DNA of 64,000 bases from Panicum virgatum. Taxonomy: Eukaryota; Streptophyta; Magnoliopsida; Poales; Poaceae. Both the position numbers and the translations under genes were made by a program. The number at the start of each line of letters is the position of its first letter. Within the stretch, counting starts at the first letter, position 1. Below the pieces are notes generated by a model. That model saw only the letters and a list, made by a program, of their open reading frames with translations. It had not been told where the DNA came from and did not search any database. The stretch covers positions 14,563,900 through 14,627,899 of the forward strand of contig NC_053138.1 in assembly GCF_016808335.1 (NCBI RefSeq), in the 5' to 3' direction. Positions 35,981 through 47,499 of the stretch are shown piece by piece.

Positions 35981-36222
35981 CTCCCTCCGTCCTAAAATAT
36001 AAATATTTATCGACTTCCGCGATTCACATTTGACCATTCCTCTTATTTGAAAAATTTGTGAAAATATTATTTATTTTGTTATGACATATTTTATTATCGT
36101 ATCTATTTTAAGTATATCATAATTATTTTTACATTTTCATAATTTTTTTAAATAAGACGAATGGTTAAACGTGATCAGTAAAAATCAACAAATACTTATA
36201 TTCTGGGATTGAGGTGGAGGAG
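35981..36222. mobile_element. Stowaway MITE (Tc1/mariner type), 242 bp, TSD TA
   Basis: It begins CTCCCTCCGTCCTAAAATAT and ends TATTCTGGGATTGAGGTGGAGGAG-like in inverted form, flanked by TA on both sides. The interior is AT-rich with AAATAAGACGAATGGTTAAA, a typical grass Stowaway block. Confidence 0.9.
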
Positions 36223-36292
36223 TACTGTGTAGTACTGTGCCGTCAGCCTTTACTGTAGCCATGAGACCGCAGCTACCTCTTGCTGTTGGAGG

Positions 36293-36450
36293 TAGGGGTG
36301 GTAATGGGCCGTGGCCCTAGTGGTCTCTTCACAGCCCAATAAGACCCTTAAATTTTTTAGTTCAAAAATACATATGTTTAGAGCCCGATCTTTTTAGGGC
36401 CCGATCCTTAGATTTTCTAGTTCAAAATGTTGGGCCCTTTACCACCCCTA
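36293..36450. mobile_element. hAT-type MITE, 158 bp, TSD GTTGGAGG
   Basis: The inverted ends are TAGGGGTGGTAATGGGCC and GGGCCCTTTACCACCCCTA. Perfect 8-bp target duplications GTTGGAGG occur at 36285-36292 and 36451-36458, the length typical of hAT transposons. Inside, TTTAGAGCCCGATC and GGGCCCGATCC form a short repeat. Confidence 0.9.
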
Positions 36451-36805
36451 GTTGGAGGAGGCTAGACCTGTTTAGATCAGACTCTGTATATCTCGTAACG
36501 CAAAAAACCTCACATCAAATATTTGGACATATATATGGAGTACTAAATGAAGTCTGTTTATAATTTTTTTTTCATGAATGGACGGTAAATTGCAAAAAAA
36601 TCTAATAAACCTACTTAATTCATGATAAAAAAACAGGAGTGAGGCTGTGAGGTCCCTCTCTGTGTCAGGCTCTCTGACCCCTGCCTACCTGCTTTCGTGC
36701 CTTGCGAGATCGAGTACGGGCGAGAAGCCGGCATGTGATTTGATGCGATGTGATCTCTCGCTTTGGTCGATCCGAGGAGCATGGAGCGGTACACAGCACT
36801 GCTAG

Positions 36806-37244
36806 CAGGGTTAACAAACCGGTGGGAACCGGTCCGGTTTGACCGATTACGGGTCAAACCGGTCCGGCCCGGTTACGGTTTGAGCCGGTATCAAACCAGC
36901 CACAATTCAAAATTTAAATTTCAATTCAAAAAAATAAAAATTCCCAAACCGGTCATATCGATCGGTAAATCGGTCAAACTGGCCTGTAAACCAGTCTACC
37001 GGCCCCAATTCAAAATTCAAATTTGAATTCAAAAAAATAAAAAATTCCCAAACCGGTCATACCGGCCGGTAAACTGGTCATCCCAGCCGATAAACCGGTC
37101 AAACCGGTCGGAACCGGTTGCACATGTGATTTTGAATTTGGATTTGAATTCAACCGGTTTCTACCGGTTTTCGGTCAAACCGGTCCGGTAAACCGCTACC
37201 GGAGGGCGGTGGTTTGACCGGACCGGTCAGATTTGGAAACCCTG
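36806..37244. mobile_element. ACCGGT-rich hAT-like element, 439 bp
   Basis: The left end is CAGGGTTAACAAACCGG. The right end, reverse-complemented, is CAGGGTTTCCAAATCTGACC. The outer 8 bp are ACTGCTAG and ACTGCGGC (5 of 8 identical), a plausibly decayed hAT target duplication. The interior is about 400 bp of ACCGGT, GGTCAAACCGG and AATTCAAATTT words. Related sequence is at 1-216, and ACCGGTCAGACCGG words recur in the retroelement at 62560-62960. Confidence 0.6.
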
Positions 37245-37253
37245 ACTGCGGCC

Positions 37254-37683
37254 AAAATCTTAGGAGGAGTTGTTTGGTTTCACGGGTTAAATTTTAATCC
37301 ATATTACATCAAAGATAATGTTAATATTTTGAAGTATTAAATAAAAATTAATTATAAAACCAGCTGCATAATTCTAGGGCTAAACTGCGAGACAAATCTA
37401 ATGAGATATATTAATCCATAATTAGCGGATGATACTGTAGCATCAACTGTAACAAATTATGGATTAATTATGCTCATTAAATTTGTCTCGCGAATTAGCA
37501 CTCGGTTGTCAAAAGAAATTTATAAACAAAATTTATTTGATACTCTAAAATAGTAAGATTTTTTTTATGTGACAAAAACTTAAAAAAGTCACTGGAAACA
37601 AACAAGGTATGAGACTCCACCAACCAGTTCAGCTCCGTGTAAAAATTTGAACGAAATTCACTATAATAATTTTCAACTGAAGG
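37254..37683. mobile_element. AT-rich MITE-like palindromic sequence, about 37268-37605
   Basis: The opening TTGTTTGGTTTCACGGGTTA is mirrored by GTCACTGGAAACAAACAAGG at about 37590-37609. Inner arms ATCCATAATTAGC and ATGGATTAATTA, and GAGACAAATCTAATGAG and CATTAAATTTGTCTCGCG, also pair. This suggests a foldback MITE. Target duplications are not clear. The stretch to 37683 is plain flank. Confidence 0.5.
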
Positions 37684-39196
37684 TGTCGGTGTCCTGACTC
37701 GGTGGTCCGGACCCCAACTAGTAATGCTGTGTGTTTTCTCGTCCCAGATGTTGATGCAAGAGGCAACACAGTAACACACGGGTTTATCCTGGTTCCGGCC
37801 ACGGGGCCGTACGTCCAGCAAGAGGGTGTGCGAGGGCACTGTATTATCTTGCACCGGAGGTGCCTGTAGTAGGGGGTACAGGCATGGTGAGAGAGGGAGG
37901 GAAGCTCCCAGGTCTCTGCTAGAGGTGAAGTTGATTGAGGCGAGTGCCAATATCGGGTGCTCAGTGGTGCTGAGTGTTGCGTTCTATCGAGTGGTCTGAA
38001 CGTGCGATCTTGCCGACGTCTAAGGTGACGATCCCCCTTAAAGGAAGCCCGCCTCCTCCTTTTATAGTCACAAGGTGGGACGGTGTACATGCGCAGGGGA
38101 TCGTGGAAGTCGTCGTTTTCCCCCGAATCGCGGGGGTGCAGTGGTCGAACACTGTAGGAAGTACATTGTGGGGCATGGCGTCGGGCGTGGTAGTCGTCCT
38201 GGGTATCGTCCTTGATCTTGCGGAGATCGCGCCGGCGTCCTGCCAGCCCCAGCAGGCGGCGTGGTCGTCGCTGTAGGGTGTACAGTCCTCCAGATGTGGC
38301 GTGGTGGCGCTCCGTGGGTCCTGTAGGTCAAGGTCTTGCATATATACGTACACCAGCGGTAGCGGGGCACGCGGCGGTCCCGGACCCCCCTGGACGGAGT
38401 GCTGGCGTGTGCACTAACGAGGTCCGGGAGTCACATGGAGATCCCGGACCCCTCGAGGGGGAGGTCCGGGCCCCCGGCTGCTAGTGCTGAGCGTCCCTCC
38501 TTGAGGGGCACATGGCGACGCCGCACCCCTTCCCGAGCAGGGGGCGGGTCCGGAGCCATACGTGTGGTGAGGTGGAGTCCGGACAGCCGGAGTTAGTGGA
38601 ATAGTAACAGGAGCTGTGCCGAGCACGTCTCGTCCCGCGTCGCAGGTCCCACAGTGCTGCCACAGTGTCCGGGATGGCAGAGCAGTGATCGGAGTTGGTG
38701 GACGGGACTCCGGTCACAGCCACTGTGCGGAATGGCGGCATGACGCCGTCTGTCCTGGGTGTTGTGTAGGAGTGGTTGGCATTTAATGCCTCCTTACGAT
38801 GGGTGGGTGAGCGGAAGGGCCGTTTGTCCTTTACGTCGCCGGGTGGCCTCGAGCGAGGCGGAGATGATTCGCCCTGCTCGAGGGTAGGTTCGCTACCGTC
38901 GAGCGAGGCAGAGATGTTTTGCCCGATCGAGGTTAGGTTCGCTACCCTCGAGCGAGGCGGAGATGCGGGGCGCAGTCGAGGGTCTCGATGGGAGCCCTCG
39001 AGCGAGGCGGAGATCGCCACGCAGGTCCGAGGGGGTGTGGATGGGCCGTATACTGGGCTTCTTTGAGTCCTTTCCCTTCTTCTAGGTTGGAATGCGGCCG
39101 TGGGCCTTCGTGGGCTCAGTCACCTAACATGTGTCTTGCATTTTTAGGGTGATTTGGGTACCCCGATTAGGGTGTCCCTAATCGTGGCACCCGACA
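37684..39196 (-). repeat. 3' LTR of the Tat-type element
   Basis: It is 1513 bp and TG...CA bounded. It contains a TATATATACG stretch near 38340 and a roughly 49-bp tandem array with CTCGAGCGAGGCGGAGATG units at about 38848-39015. Confidence 0.95.
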
Positions 39197-41460
39197 GTAG
39201 CCCCCGAGGCTTTGGTCGAGTCATGGGACTCGGCCAAAGGGTATTTCGGCGATTTTACCCCTTGACGTGATCAATCGATGCAGCGCTCCCGCCGGGCGCA
39301 CCTGGGTGCCAGCCCAGCGGATGTGACAACTCGTCGGTCGGGGTAGTGCGCCTGCGGAGAAAGTACTTCGAGGCGCGCGCCCCTTCTTGTTTTGTTCCAG
39401 GGACAAGACGCGTCTGCGTGCCGAGCAGGCCAGGGCCACGATGGTGCCTCCTGCTCTGCAGCCGGTGTGTTTGCCACGCTGTCCCACGCTCAGGGTCTCG
39501 GCCCTGCTTTCCTTGGTTGCCTTACGACGCGCCGTTCGAGGGCAGTCGGCCAGCGCCCATGCTGCGCCGCTCAGCGTCCAAGGGCTCAGCTTTGCTTAGT
39601 CGCGTCGTGTCTCAGCACGGTAACTGAGGGTATCTCTCGTTCGTGGAGAGCCGTGCCGTCACGGGCGGTCCAAGCCTTCGCCCTTCGACAGGCTTAAAGC
39701 TTGGCGGCTGACGCAGCTATAAATAGGGGTCGTGGAACTCCCTCTCCTCTCCAACTTCCCTGCTCCTACTTCTAGCATCGCCTAATTCTCGTAATGTTTT
39801 CCTTCGCCTTTCACAACCGGCCCCCTGATGGGGTGGCCTGACTTTTTTAGGCTTTGGTGCTAGAAGAATACTTGCGAGCGGCGGGGGAAAGCCGGAGAGG
39901 GCATGCGCACCATCCCTTAGCTTCAGTGGGATCAGCAGAGGAGCACTAGGCCTGTGGGGTCCTGTTTCTGCGATGTCCCCTAGCCTGAAGGGGGATGGAG
40001 GCGCCTGACCATGGCGTTGGTGCCAGATTTGGTGGCTGTTCTTCGCATCGTCCCCCTGGCGACAGGGTTGATCTCGGGGAGACAGTGTGGAGGGTGCTGT
40101 CCGCCAGCTTGACCCCCCGCAGGGTCTTCGGTGGAGGAGATGCTAGAAGAAAGCTTGCGAGGAGAGCATCCCGCTGGACCCGTGCGGTCTGGGGGCTGTT
40201 TCTCGCAATCCCTAGCAGCCTGGCTGTCGTGCCAGCCAGGAGCTCGGTGCTCTTCTTCGTCGCTCACTCGTCCCCAAGACAAGGACCAATGCATTTGTAC
40301 TTTTCAACAGCTTTAAACCGGTAGCCCTTTGTAATCTTTGTTTGTAAAGAGCAATGAAGTCTCCTTCTCCTTCGCAGAGAGGACGACAAAAAGTGTATGG
40401 GTGGGTGCCACCCCTGCAGGAGATTTTGGTCCTCGAATGTGTGAAGTTTCCTCCGTGGGGGCGCGTCAGCGCACCCGCGGGTGTAGCCCTCGAGGCCTTG
40501 GAGGAGTGTTTGTACTCGTCCAAGGGCTATAAACGTCGTCTCCCTTGGTTGCTTTATTGAGGTGGCCGTCCAGCGTCTTTTTCAGCCGGCATCGGCACTC
40601 TTTCCGCCGGCCTCGGCATTCTTCGTGCTGGCACAGCGACCCAGTGTCCAGCTTAACCATCTAGCAGGCGTGCGTTAAGAGTGGGAGTTTTGGTTAGACA
40701 CGGGGAACTTCATAATCGACGGTCGTCGACCTATTCGAGGGTGCGGCCTGAGCCGCAGTGTGCGAGGAGCCCCCGAGCCCGGCCTACGTAAAGGCGTTCA
40801 GGGAACCCTCGACTTTGGTTACGGCCCTCGTCGCCCTTCCGCAGGGAGGAGGGGTGAAGCGTACCATGCTACCCATGCCCGGGCCGCGAGCTATGGCTGC
40901 TTCGGTGAGCTGTTATCGGGTAGTTCAAGTGGACGTCTGTGCCCCGTTCGATAAGGGTCGACTCGTGGTCCATGGACACGTCACATAAAGCGCTCGCAAA
41001 AGGTTCGCTAGGCGGGGCTCAGACCCATTTGATAGGGTCCGAGGGCTCGATGCTCTCCCTCGATGGGATCCCCCTGCTAGGCACCCTCGACTGGCCTTGA
41101 ACACTGCGTAGGACGTCTCGAACTCCGCGTTCGAGGGTAGCTTGTACGGCACGTCCATGCAGTCCCTGACTCTAGCGATCTGGGGCACCTGTCGAACCCT
41201 CGACGGGCCAGGCTTCGAACCCCTGATCAATAAGGCCTCGAAATAAGGTTCCCTCGAGGGTGAAAAGCCCCCGAAAAAAAAATATTCCGTCACGGTTCGC
41301 AAGCGGCGCGGAGTCGCTTGGTCGTGTGCGCGGGTCTTCCGCTGGTCGTGGGCGGGCGCACCTTTTCAGGCGGCTACCTCGGGTAGACGAAGCGGCATGG
41401 GTGGCGGCTGACGGATGGAACAGCGCAACAGTCGTGCCGCACCCGTCGGTTACCACACCG
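39197..41460 (-). other. Polypurine tract and 3' non-coding region of the Tat-type element
   Basis: Next to the 3' LTR the minus strand reads AAAGCCTCGGGGGCTAC then TGTCGG, a polypurine-tract-like primer. The following 2.2 kb between it and the integrase holds no conserved domain; its ORFs overlap on both strands. A long 3' non-coding region is usual in Tat elements. An A9 run lies at 41274-41282. Confidence 0.7.
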
Positions 41461-44400
41461 TAGTTATTGCCGAGTGCGCACGTGGGAGACTCTGCAGTCG
41501 TGGGATCATGCTATTGGCACGCTCCACTTGCCCGTTCGTCTATGGGTGTGCCACAGCCGACCAGTCCACTCGTATGTGGAAGCTGTCGCAGAACGCCAAG
41601 AACTTCTTGCCTGTGAACTGGGTGCCGTTGTCGGTGATGATCGAGTTCGGGACCCCGAACCTGAAGACGATGTCGGTAAAAAACAGAACAGCTTGCTCGG
41701 ATTTAATCTTGCCGATGGGTCGAGCCTCGATCCACTTGGAGAATTTGTCGACTGCCACCAGCAAGTGGGTGAAGCCCCCGGGCGCCTTCTGCAGCGGGCC
41801 AACGAGGTCCAGTCCCCACACGGCAAACAGCCACATGATGGGGATGGTCTGCAGAGCATGGGCCGGGAGGTGTGTTTTTCGAGCGTAGAACTAGCAACCC
41901 TCGCAGGTCCGCACGACGTCGGTGGCGTCGGCGACCGCGGTGGGCCAGTAAAAGCCTTGCCGAAACACGTTACCCATGAGGGTGCGCAACGCGGCGTGAT
42001 GACCGCAGGTGCCAGCGTGGATGTTGCGGATCAGCTCCTTGCCCTCGGGGATGGGGATGCATCGCTGCAAGACGCCCGAGGGACTGCGTTTGTTTAGCTC
42101 GTTGTCGATTAGGACGAAGGACTTGGCCCGCCTAGCGAGGCGCCGCGCCTGAGCGCGGTCCGAGGGTAGGACCCCTTGAATCATCCAGTCGCGGTACTGG
42201 GCGCGCCAATCTTGCGAAGTGGGGGCCTCGTCGATCTCCATTGCTTCGGCCTCGTCCGCGGAGGAGGTCTCGAAGTCAATGTTCATGGGCTCAGCCTCAT
42301 CTGCCAGGGGGTTCCCGCCGGAGGGCCCGGCGGTCGAGAGGCTTGGCTCCGCCGGATCCTTGAATTCGACGGAGGGCTTGGTGACGTCGCGAGCGAAGAT
42401 GTTCGAGGGGACGGTGGTCCACCCCGACGTGATCTTGGCTAGTTCGTCGGCATCCTCGTTGTACTTGCGCGGGACATGATTGAGCTCTAGGCCGTCGAAC
42501 TTGTCTTCGAGGCGGCGTACTGCTTTGCAGTATGCCTCCATCTTCAGGTCATGGCAGCTACACTCCTTCATCACTTGGTCAATGACGAGTTGAGAGTCAC
42601 CGCGCACGTTAAGGCGTTTGACGCCAAGCTCGATGGCGATGCGGAGGCCGCTGAGGAGGGCTTCGTACTCCGCCATATTGTTAGACGCAGGGAAGTGCAA
42701 GTGTATTGCGTATCGCATGTGATCTCCGAGGGGTGAGATGAAGAGGAGGCCAGCGCCGCCGCCGGTATTCATCACCGACCCATCGAAGTACATGGTCCAG
42801 CATTCAGCCTGGATTTGAGGTGGGGGTAGCTGAGTGTCCGTCCACTCAGCCACGAAGTCAGCCAAGACTTGGGACTTGATCGCTTTGCGGGGGGGCGTAG
42901 ATGAGAGTTTCTACCATCAGCTCGACTGACCATTTGGCAATTCTACCCTCGGCTTCCCTGTTGCAGACTATCTCTCCCAAAGGGAAAGACGAGACCACGA
43001 TGACGAGATTGGCCTCGAAGTAGTGGCGCAGCTTGCGCCGGACCAAAACCACTGCGTATAGCAGCCTTTGAATCTGTGGATAGCGTGTCTTAGTTTCAGA
43101 CAACACCTCGCTAATGTAGTACACCGGCCGTTGGATGGGCAGAGCATGGCCCTCCTCTTGTCTTTCGACAACGACCACCGCGCTGACCACTTGGGTCGTC
43201 GCGACTATGTACAGATAGACGGGCTCGCCATCCGCAGGTGGCGTGAGAATGGGGGCGTGAGTGAGCGATGCCTTCAGCCTGTCGAGGGCTTCTTGAGCTT
43301 TGGGGGTCCACGTGAAGCGCTCGGTCTTCCTCAGGAGTCGATACAGGGGTAAGCCTTTCTCGCCGAGACGCGAGATGAATCGGCTGAGGGACGCTAGGCA
43401 TCCCATGACCCTCTGTACCCCCTTTAGGTCTCGGATCGGTCCCATCCGAGTGATGGCCGAGACTTTCTCAGGGTTGGGTTCGATGCCCCGCTGGGAGACA
43501 ATGAAGCCCAAGAGCATGCCTCGAGGGACTCCGAACACGCACTTCTCGGGGTTGAGTTTTACCCCTTTAGCCCTTAGGCAATCGAATGCGATCCTGAGAT
43601 CGGCAACCAGGTCGTCCGCCTTCCTGGATTTTACAACGATGTCATCAACATATGCCTCTACGTTCTGCCTGAGATGGTCCCCGAAAACGTGGAGCATACA
43701 CCGCTGATATGTAGCTCCGGCGTTTCTGAGGCCAAAGGGCATCGTGACGTAGCAGTACATGCCGAAAGGTGTGATAAAAGAAGTCGCGAGCTGGTCGGAC
43801 TCTTTCATCTTAATTTGGTGGTAACCAGAGTAAGCATCAAGAAAGGATAAAAGTTCACATCCCGCAGTTGAATCTACGATTTGGTCAATGCGTGGCAAAG
43901 GAAAGGGAACCTTCGGACATACTTTATTTAAACTAGTGTAGTCTACGCACATCCGCCAACTCCCATTCTTTTTCTTCACTAATACAGGATTAGCTAGCCA
44001 CTCAGGATAGAATACTTCCTTGATGAATCCGACCGTCAGAAGTTTCTGCAGCTCCTCGCCAATCGCCCGGCGCTTGAGCTCGTCGAAGCGTCACAGACGC
44101 TGCTTCACCGGTTTGGAGTTTGGTCGGATATCATGGGAGTGCTCGGCGACCTCCCTCGGTATGCCAGGCATGTCCGAGGGGCTCCACACGAAGATGTCTG
44201 CGTTGGCGCGGAGAAAGTCGACGAGCACCACTTCCTATTTGTTGTCGAGGGTGGCGCTGACTAGCAACGCCTTGCCGTCAGTGCGATTCAGGTCGAGGGG
44301 CACCTTCTTGATACCCTCGGCAGGTTCGAAGCTTCCCGCATGTCGGTGCGTGGAGTCCAAGGCCTCGCTTGCCATTTTGTCGAGAGTGGCTGCGAGGGCC

Positions 44401-45028
44401 TCGTCCTCCGCTTGAGCTCAACACACTCGATGTCGCACTCGTAGGCGTGCTCGAACGAAGAGCTGACGGTGATGACACCCTTCGGACCCGGCATCTTCAG
44501 CTTGAGGTAGGTGTAGTTGGGGATGGCCATGAACTTGGCGTAGCAGGGACGACCAAGAATGGCATGATAGGATCCCCGAAACCCCACCACCTCAAAGGTG
44601 AGCACATCCTTGCGGAAGTTGGCTGCCGTGCCGAAGCAGACGGGTATATTAATCTGGCCGAGGGGTTGGACTCGCTTCCCCGGCGCAACATCGTGAAATG
44701 GTGACTTGCTGGGGCGAAGCTTGTTCAATCCAATCCCCATTTGCTCCAAGGTGTGGGCATACATGATGTTGAGGCTGCTTCCTCCGTCCATGAGCACCTT
44801 GGAGAAGCGGGTGTTGCCGATGATGGGGTCGACAACAAGCGGGTACCGTCTCGGGTGCGGGACGTAGTCGGGGTGGTCCTCGCGGCCAAAGAAAATGATA
44901 TCCTTCGACCAGTCGAGGTAGGATGGCGTGGCCTTGGTGACGGAGAAGACCTCCCGGCGCTCACGCTTGCGCTGCCGAGAGGTCATGTTCGTCATTGGTC
45001 CTCCAAAGATGAAGAAGGCGTTCTCCAC
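41461..45028 (-). pseudogene. Tat-type pol: protease, RT, RNase H, second RNase H, integrase; disrupted
   Basis: Pieces: 45028-44288 protease region (DGGSSLNI, the Asp-Gly-Gly form); 43979-42858 RT and RNase H (WRMCVDYTSLN, catalytic AYVDDIVV, then TPPADGEPVYLYI); 42865-41891 the extra RNase H (WTMYFDGSVMNTGGGAG, NNMAEYEALL, GDSQLV, EDADELA) and integrase zinc finger (GHHAALRTL, RTCEGC); 41888-41540 integrase core (GLDLVGP, DNGTQF). Frames shift between protease and RT and between RT and the second RNase H. TAG stops replace Gln after TCEGC and in HPQTNGQVE near 41537. Beyond ERANS the sequence no longer resembles integrase, so the C-terminus is lost. Confidence 0.92.
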
Positions 45029-47175
45029 CGGGAGAACTCGTCATCTCCACCTTTGTCGCCAGCATCCTTCTTCTTTTCCTCGTCGCGATGCGTGACGCGG
45101 TTGTAGTACTTCTTGAGCATTTCGCACTGCTCAAGGGTGTGGTTGACCGAGCCCTTGTGGTAAGGGCACGGTTTCTTCAGCATGTCATAGAATATGCCGC
45201 CTCCACCTCGAGGGGGGCCTCGAGGTCCTTTGCGGTCCGGGGCGGCGATGAAGGCCTCGTCGAAGTCTTCCGCCTGCCCTGGTCCATGCTGAATTGGTGG
45301 GGCCTGCTTCTTCCCTTTCCTCCCCCGCTTTTGTTTCTTAGCGGGGGCGTTTATCTTGGAGTTGCCGCCCTTTACGGGCGCATATTCCTTGCGTTTGTTC
45401 GGCTTGTCATCGAAAATGGCACCAACCACCTCCTCGCCGGCGGCGTAGTTGGTGGCAGCGTCGAACAACTCGTTGGTGTTGGCGGGACGGCTTTGCGCAA
45501 GCTCGTGCACCAGGTTCCTGCACGTCGTACCCTCGAGGAAGGCGTTGATGACCTCGACGTGGGTGGCGCTGGGGAGCTCGGTGCATTGCTTGGAGAAGTG
45601 CCGCACGTAGTCGCGCAGGGACTCATTGGGCTTCTGGCGACACCCTTTGAGGTCCCAGGAGTTCCTAGGGCGCACGTATGCGCCCTGGAAGTTGCCCACG
45701 AAGATCTGGACCAAGTCGGCCCAGTTGTGGATCTGGTCCGCGGGCAAGTGCTCGAGCCACGTTCGTGTGGCGTCAGCAAGGTGAAGGGGAAGGTTGCGGA
45801 TAATAACCGCGTCTTCCGTTGCACTGCCCAGCTGGCACGATAGGCGGTAGTCGTTGAGCCAGACTGCGGGATCGGTTTCGCCCGAGTACTTGACGAGGGT
45901 GGTGGGCTACCGAAAGCGTGGGGGAAAAGGAGCGGTTCGGATCTCCCGGCTGAACACCCGGGTGCCCGGAGGCTCCGGTGACTCACCCCTGTCGTGGTTG
46001 GGGTCGAAGCGTCCACCCCATCGAGGGGTGTACTTCCTGCCGTTGATGATGTAGCGGGCGTCACCGTCGCCGGCAAGCCCACGCGTGTCGTGGAGTCGCT
46101 CCCTTGCGGGAGCCTTTTCGATGTGGTCGTGCACCGAGGGTACCTTCGCGTCGTGCGCTACGGCTGCCTTTCCTTTCCCCCCTGGCGGAGTGTGCACCGA
46201 AGCCTCGTGGTCCTGGGGTGCAGTCCCACCAGGCTGCTTCAGGGCTATCGAGCGCATGCGAGACACAGAGCTCTCGGCCTGCTGCACAGCAGCTTGCTCG
46301 ATGAGCGCCTGTGCCTCGCGGCGCAGGTTGCGACCCGAAGTCGTTGACGGCTCGGGCATCGCTTGGAGTAGGTAGGCCGCAGTGACGAGTTTTTTGCCGG
46401 CTGTTTTCAATTCCGGAGGTTTGTCGACGTTGTCATCTGCAAGGATCCGCTCCCGGGCAATGCGTGCCGCCGCCTGGGCTTGCGCGCCACGCGCCGTGCG
46501 CTGTTGCTCGAGTGTGGTGCGCAGCTCTTGAGTCTGCCGACGCTGCTCGTCGAGCTTGGCTTGAAGCTCCTTGAGCTGCGCCAGCTGTGCCTGCCGCGCC
46601 GCCGAGCTTGATGAAGAAGAAGGGGCCGCAGGCAGCACCACTGGTTGGTTCGCCTGCGCGTCTGCCCCGCCGTTCCCGTCATCACCCGGAGCGTTGTCCT
46701 CTTGCCCATCTGCGAGCTGGACCATGAAGCACTCTCGGGCGGGATCGTAATCCCCTTCGCTAGAGTCTTTGGAGCAGGTGAGGCAGTAAGCCGTTGCTAG
46801 CTGGAACGAGCGGAAAATGTCGGGGTCGCGGACCCCGGAGTAGTCCTCGGCCGTGAAGTTGTTCATGAAGAAGTTGATGTCGTCGGCGATCGAGCTCGCC
46901 GTCTCGGGGTAGGAGTCATTAGGAGATGATGCGATGAGGCTGCGGATCGATAGGAGGTGATGACCCGGAAGATCCTCGTACTCGGCGAAGTTGGTGCTGG
47001 ATGAAGAAGTGTATGAGGCAGCGCTACGCATCCCGATGGGGAAGGGCGACGCCGCAGTCGCGCCCCCCCTGGGAGGCACTAGGGCTGCAGTCGATGAGGG
47101 TGCCGGCGCTGCCGACGCCGAAGCACGTGATGACGAAGCGGTGGCCCCATCGGCCGCGACGCTGAGCCGCGACAT
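44992..47175 (-). pseudogene. Tat-type gag, one in-frame stop
   Basis: One frame runs from MSRLSVAADG at 47175 to 44992, interrupted by TAG near 45906 (after PRFR). The N-terminal part (to about 46060) is Ala/Ser-rich, with a Gln/Arg coiled stretch at about 46450-46600. The C-terminal part carries the retrotransposon-gag core (FVGNFQGAYVRP, LRDYVRHFSKQC) and a CCHC-like CPYHKGSVNHTLEQC knuckle. The product would form the virus-like particle. The TAG probably replaces a Gln codon. Confidence 0.88.
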
Positions 47176-47479
47176 AGCAACCTCAACCCACGTGGGGGAG
47201 GTGAGGCGTGCTGCCCGTCGCCGCTCTGCGCGCGCTTGTCGCTAGTGCTAGCCCGAGCGCCTGTTGCGCCGGGCTGATGAAGTCGGAATGTCCGGGTTGC
47301 GTCTGGGCGAGAGGTGCTTCATGAGGTAACCGTTGCCGGTTGCTCTGAACACGAGACTCCCGAACCTGATCATGTATCCTGCTGGGAGTGGATCCGAGAC
47401 GCCCATGGGAAATGGGTTGGATCTGCTCGCTATCCCTGGAAATCAAATGGGAACAAAGAAGAAAATGTCACGCAGCGAG

Positions 47480-47497
47480 CCCCTACCTGGTGCGCCA
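47480..47497 (-). other. Primer-binding site of the Tat-type element
   Basis: Two bases inside the right LTR, the minus strand reads TGGCGCACCAGGTAGGGG, the form of primer-binding site I associate with Tat-lineage gypsy elements. It confirms the minus orientation. Confidence 0.7.
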
Positions 47498-47499
47498 AC

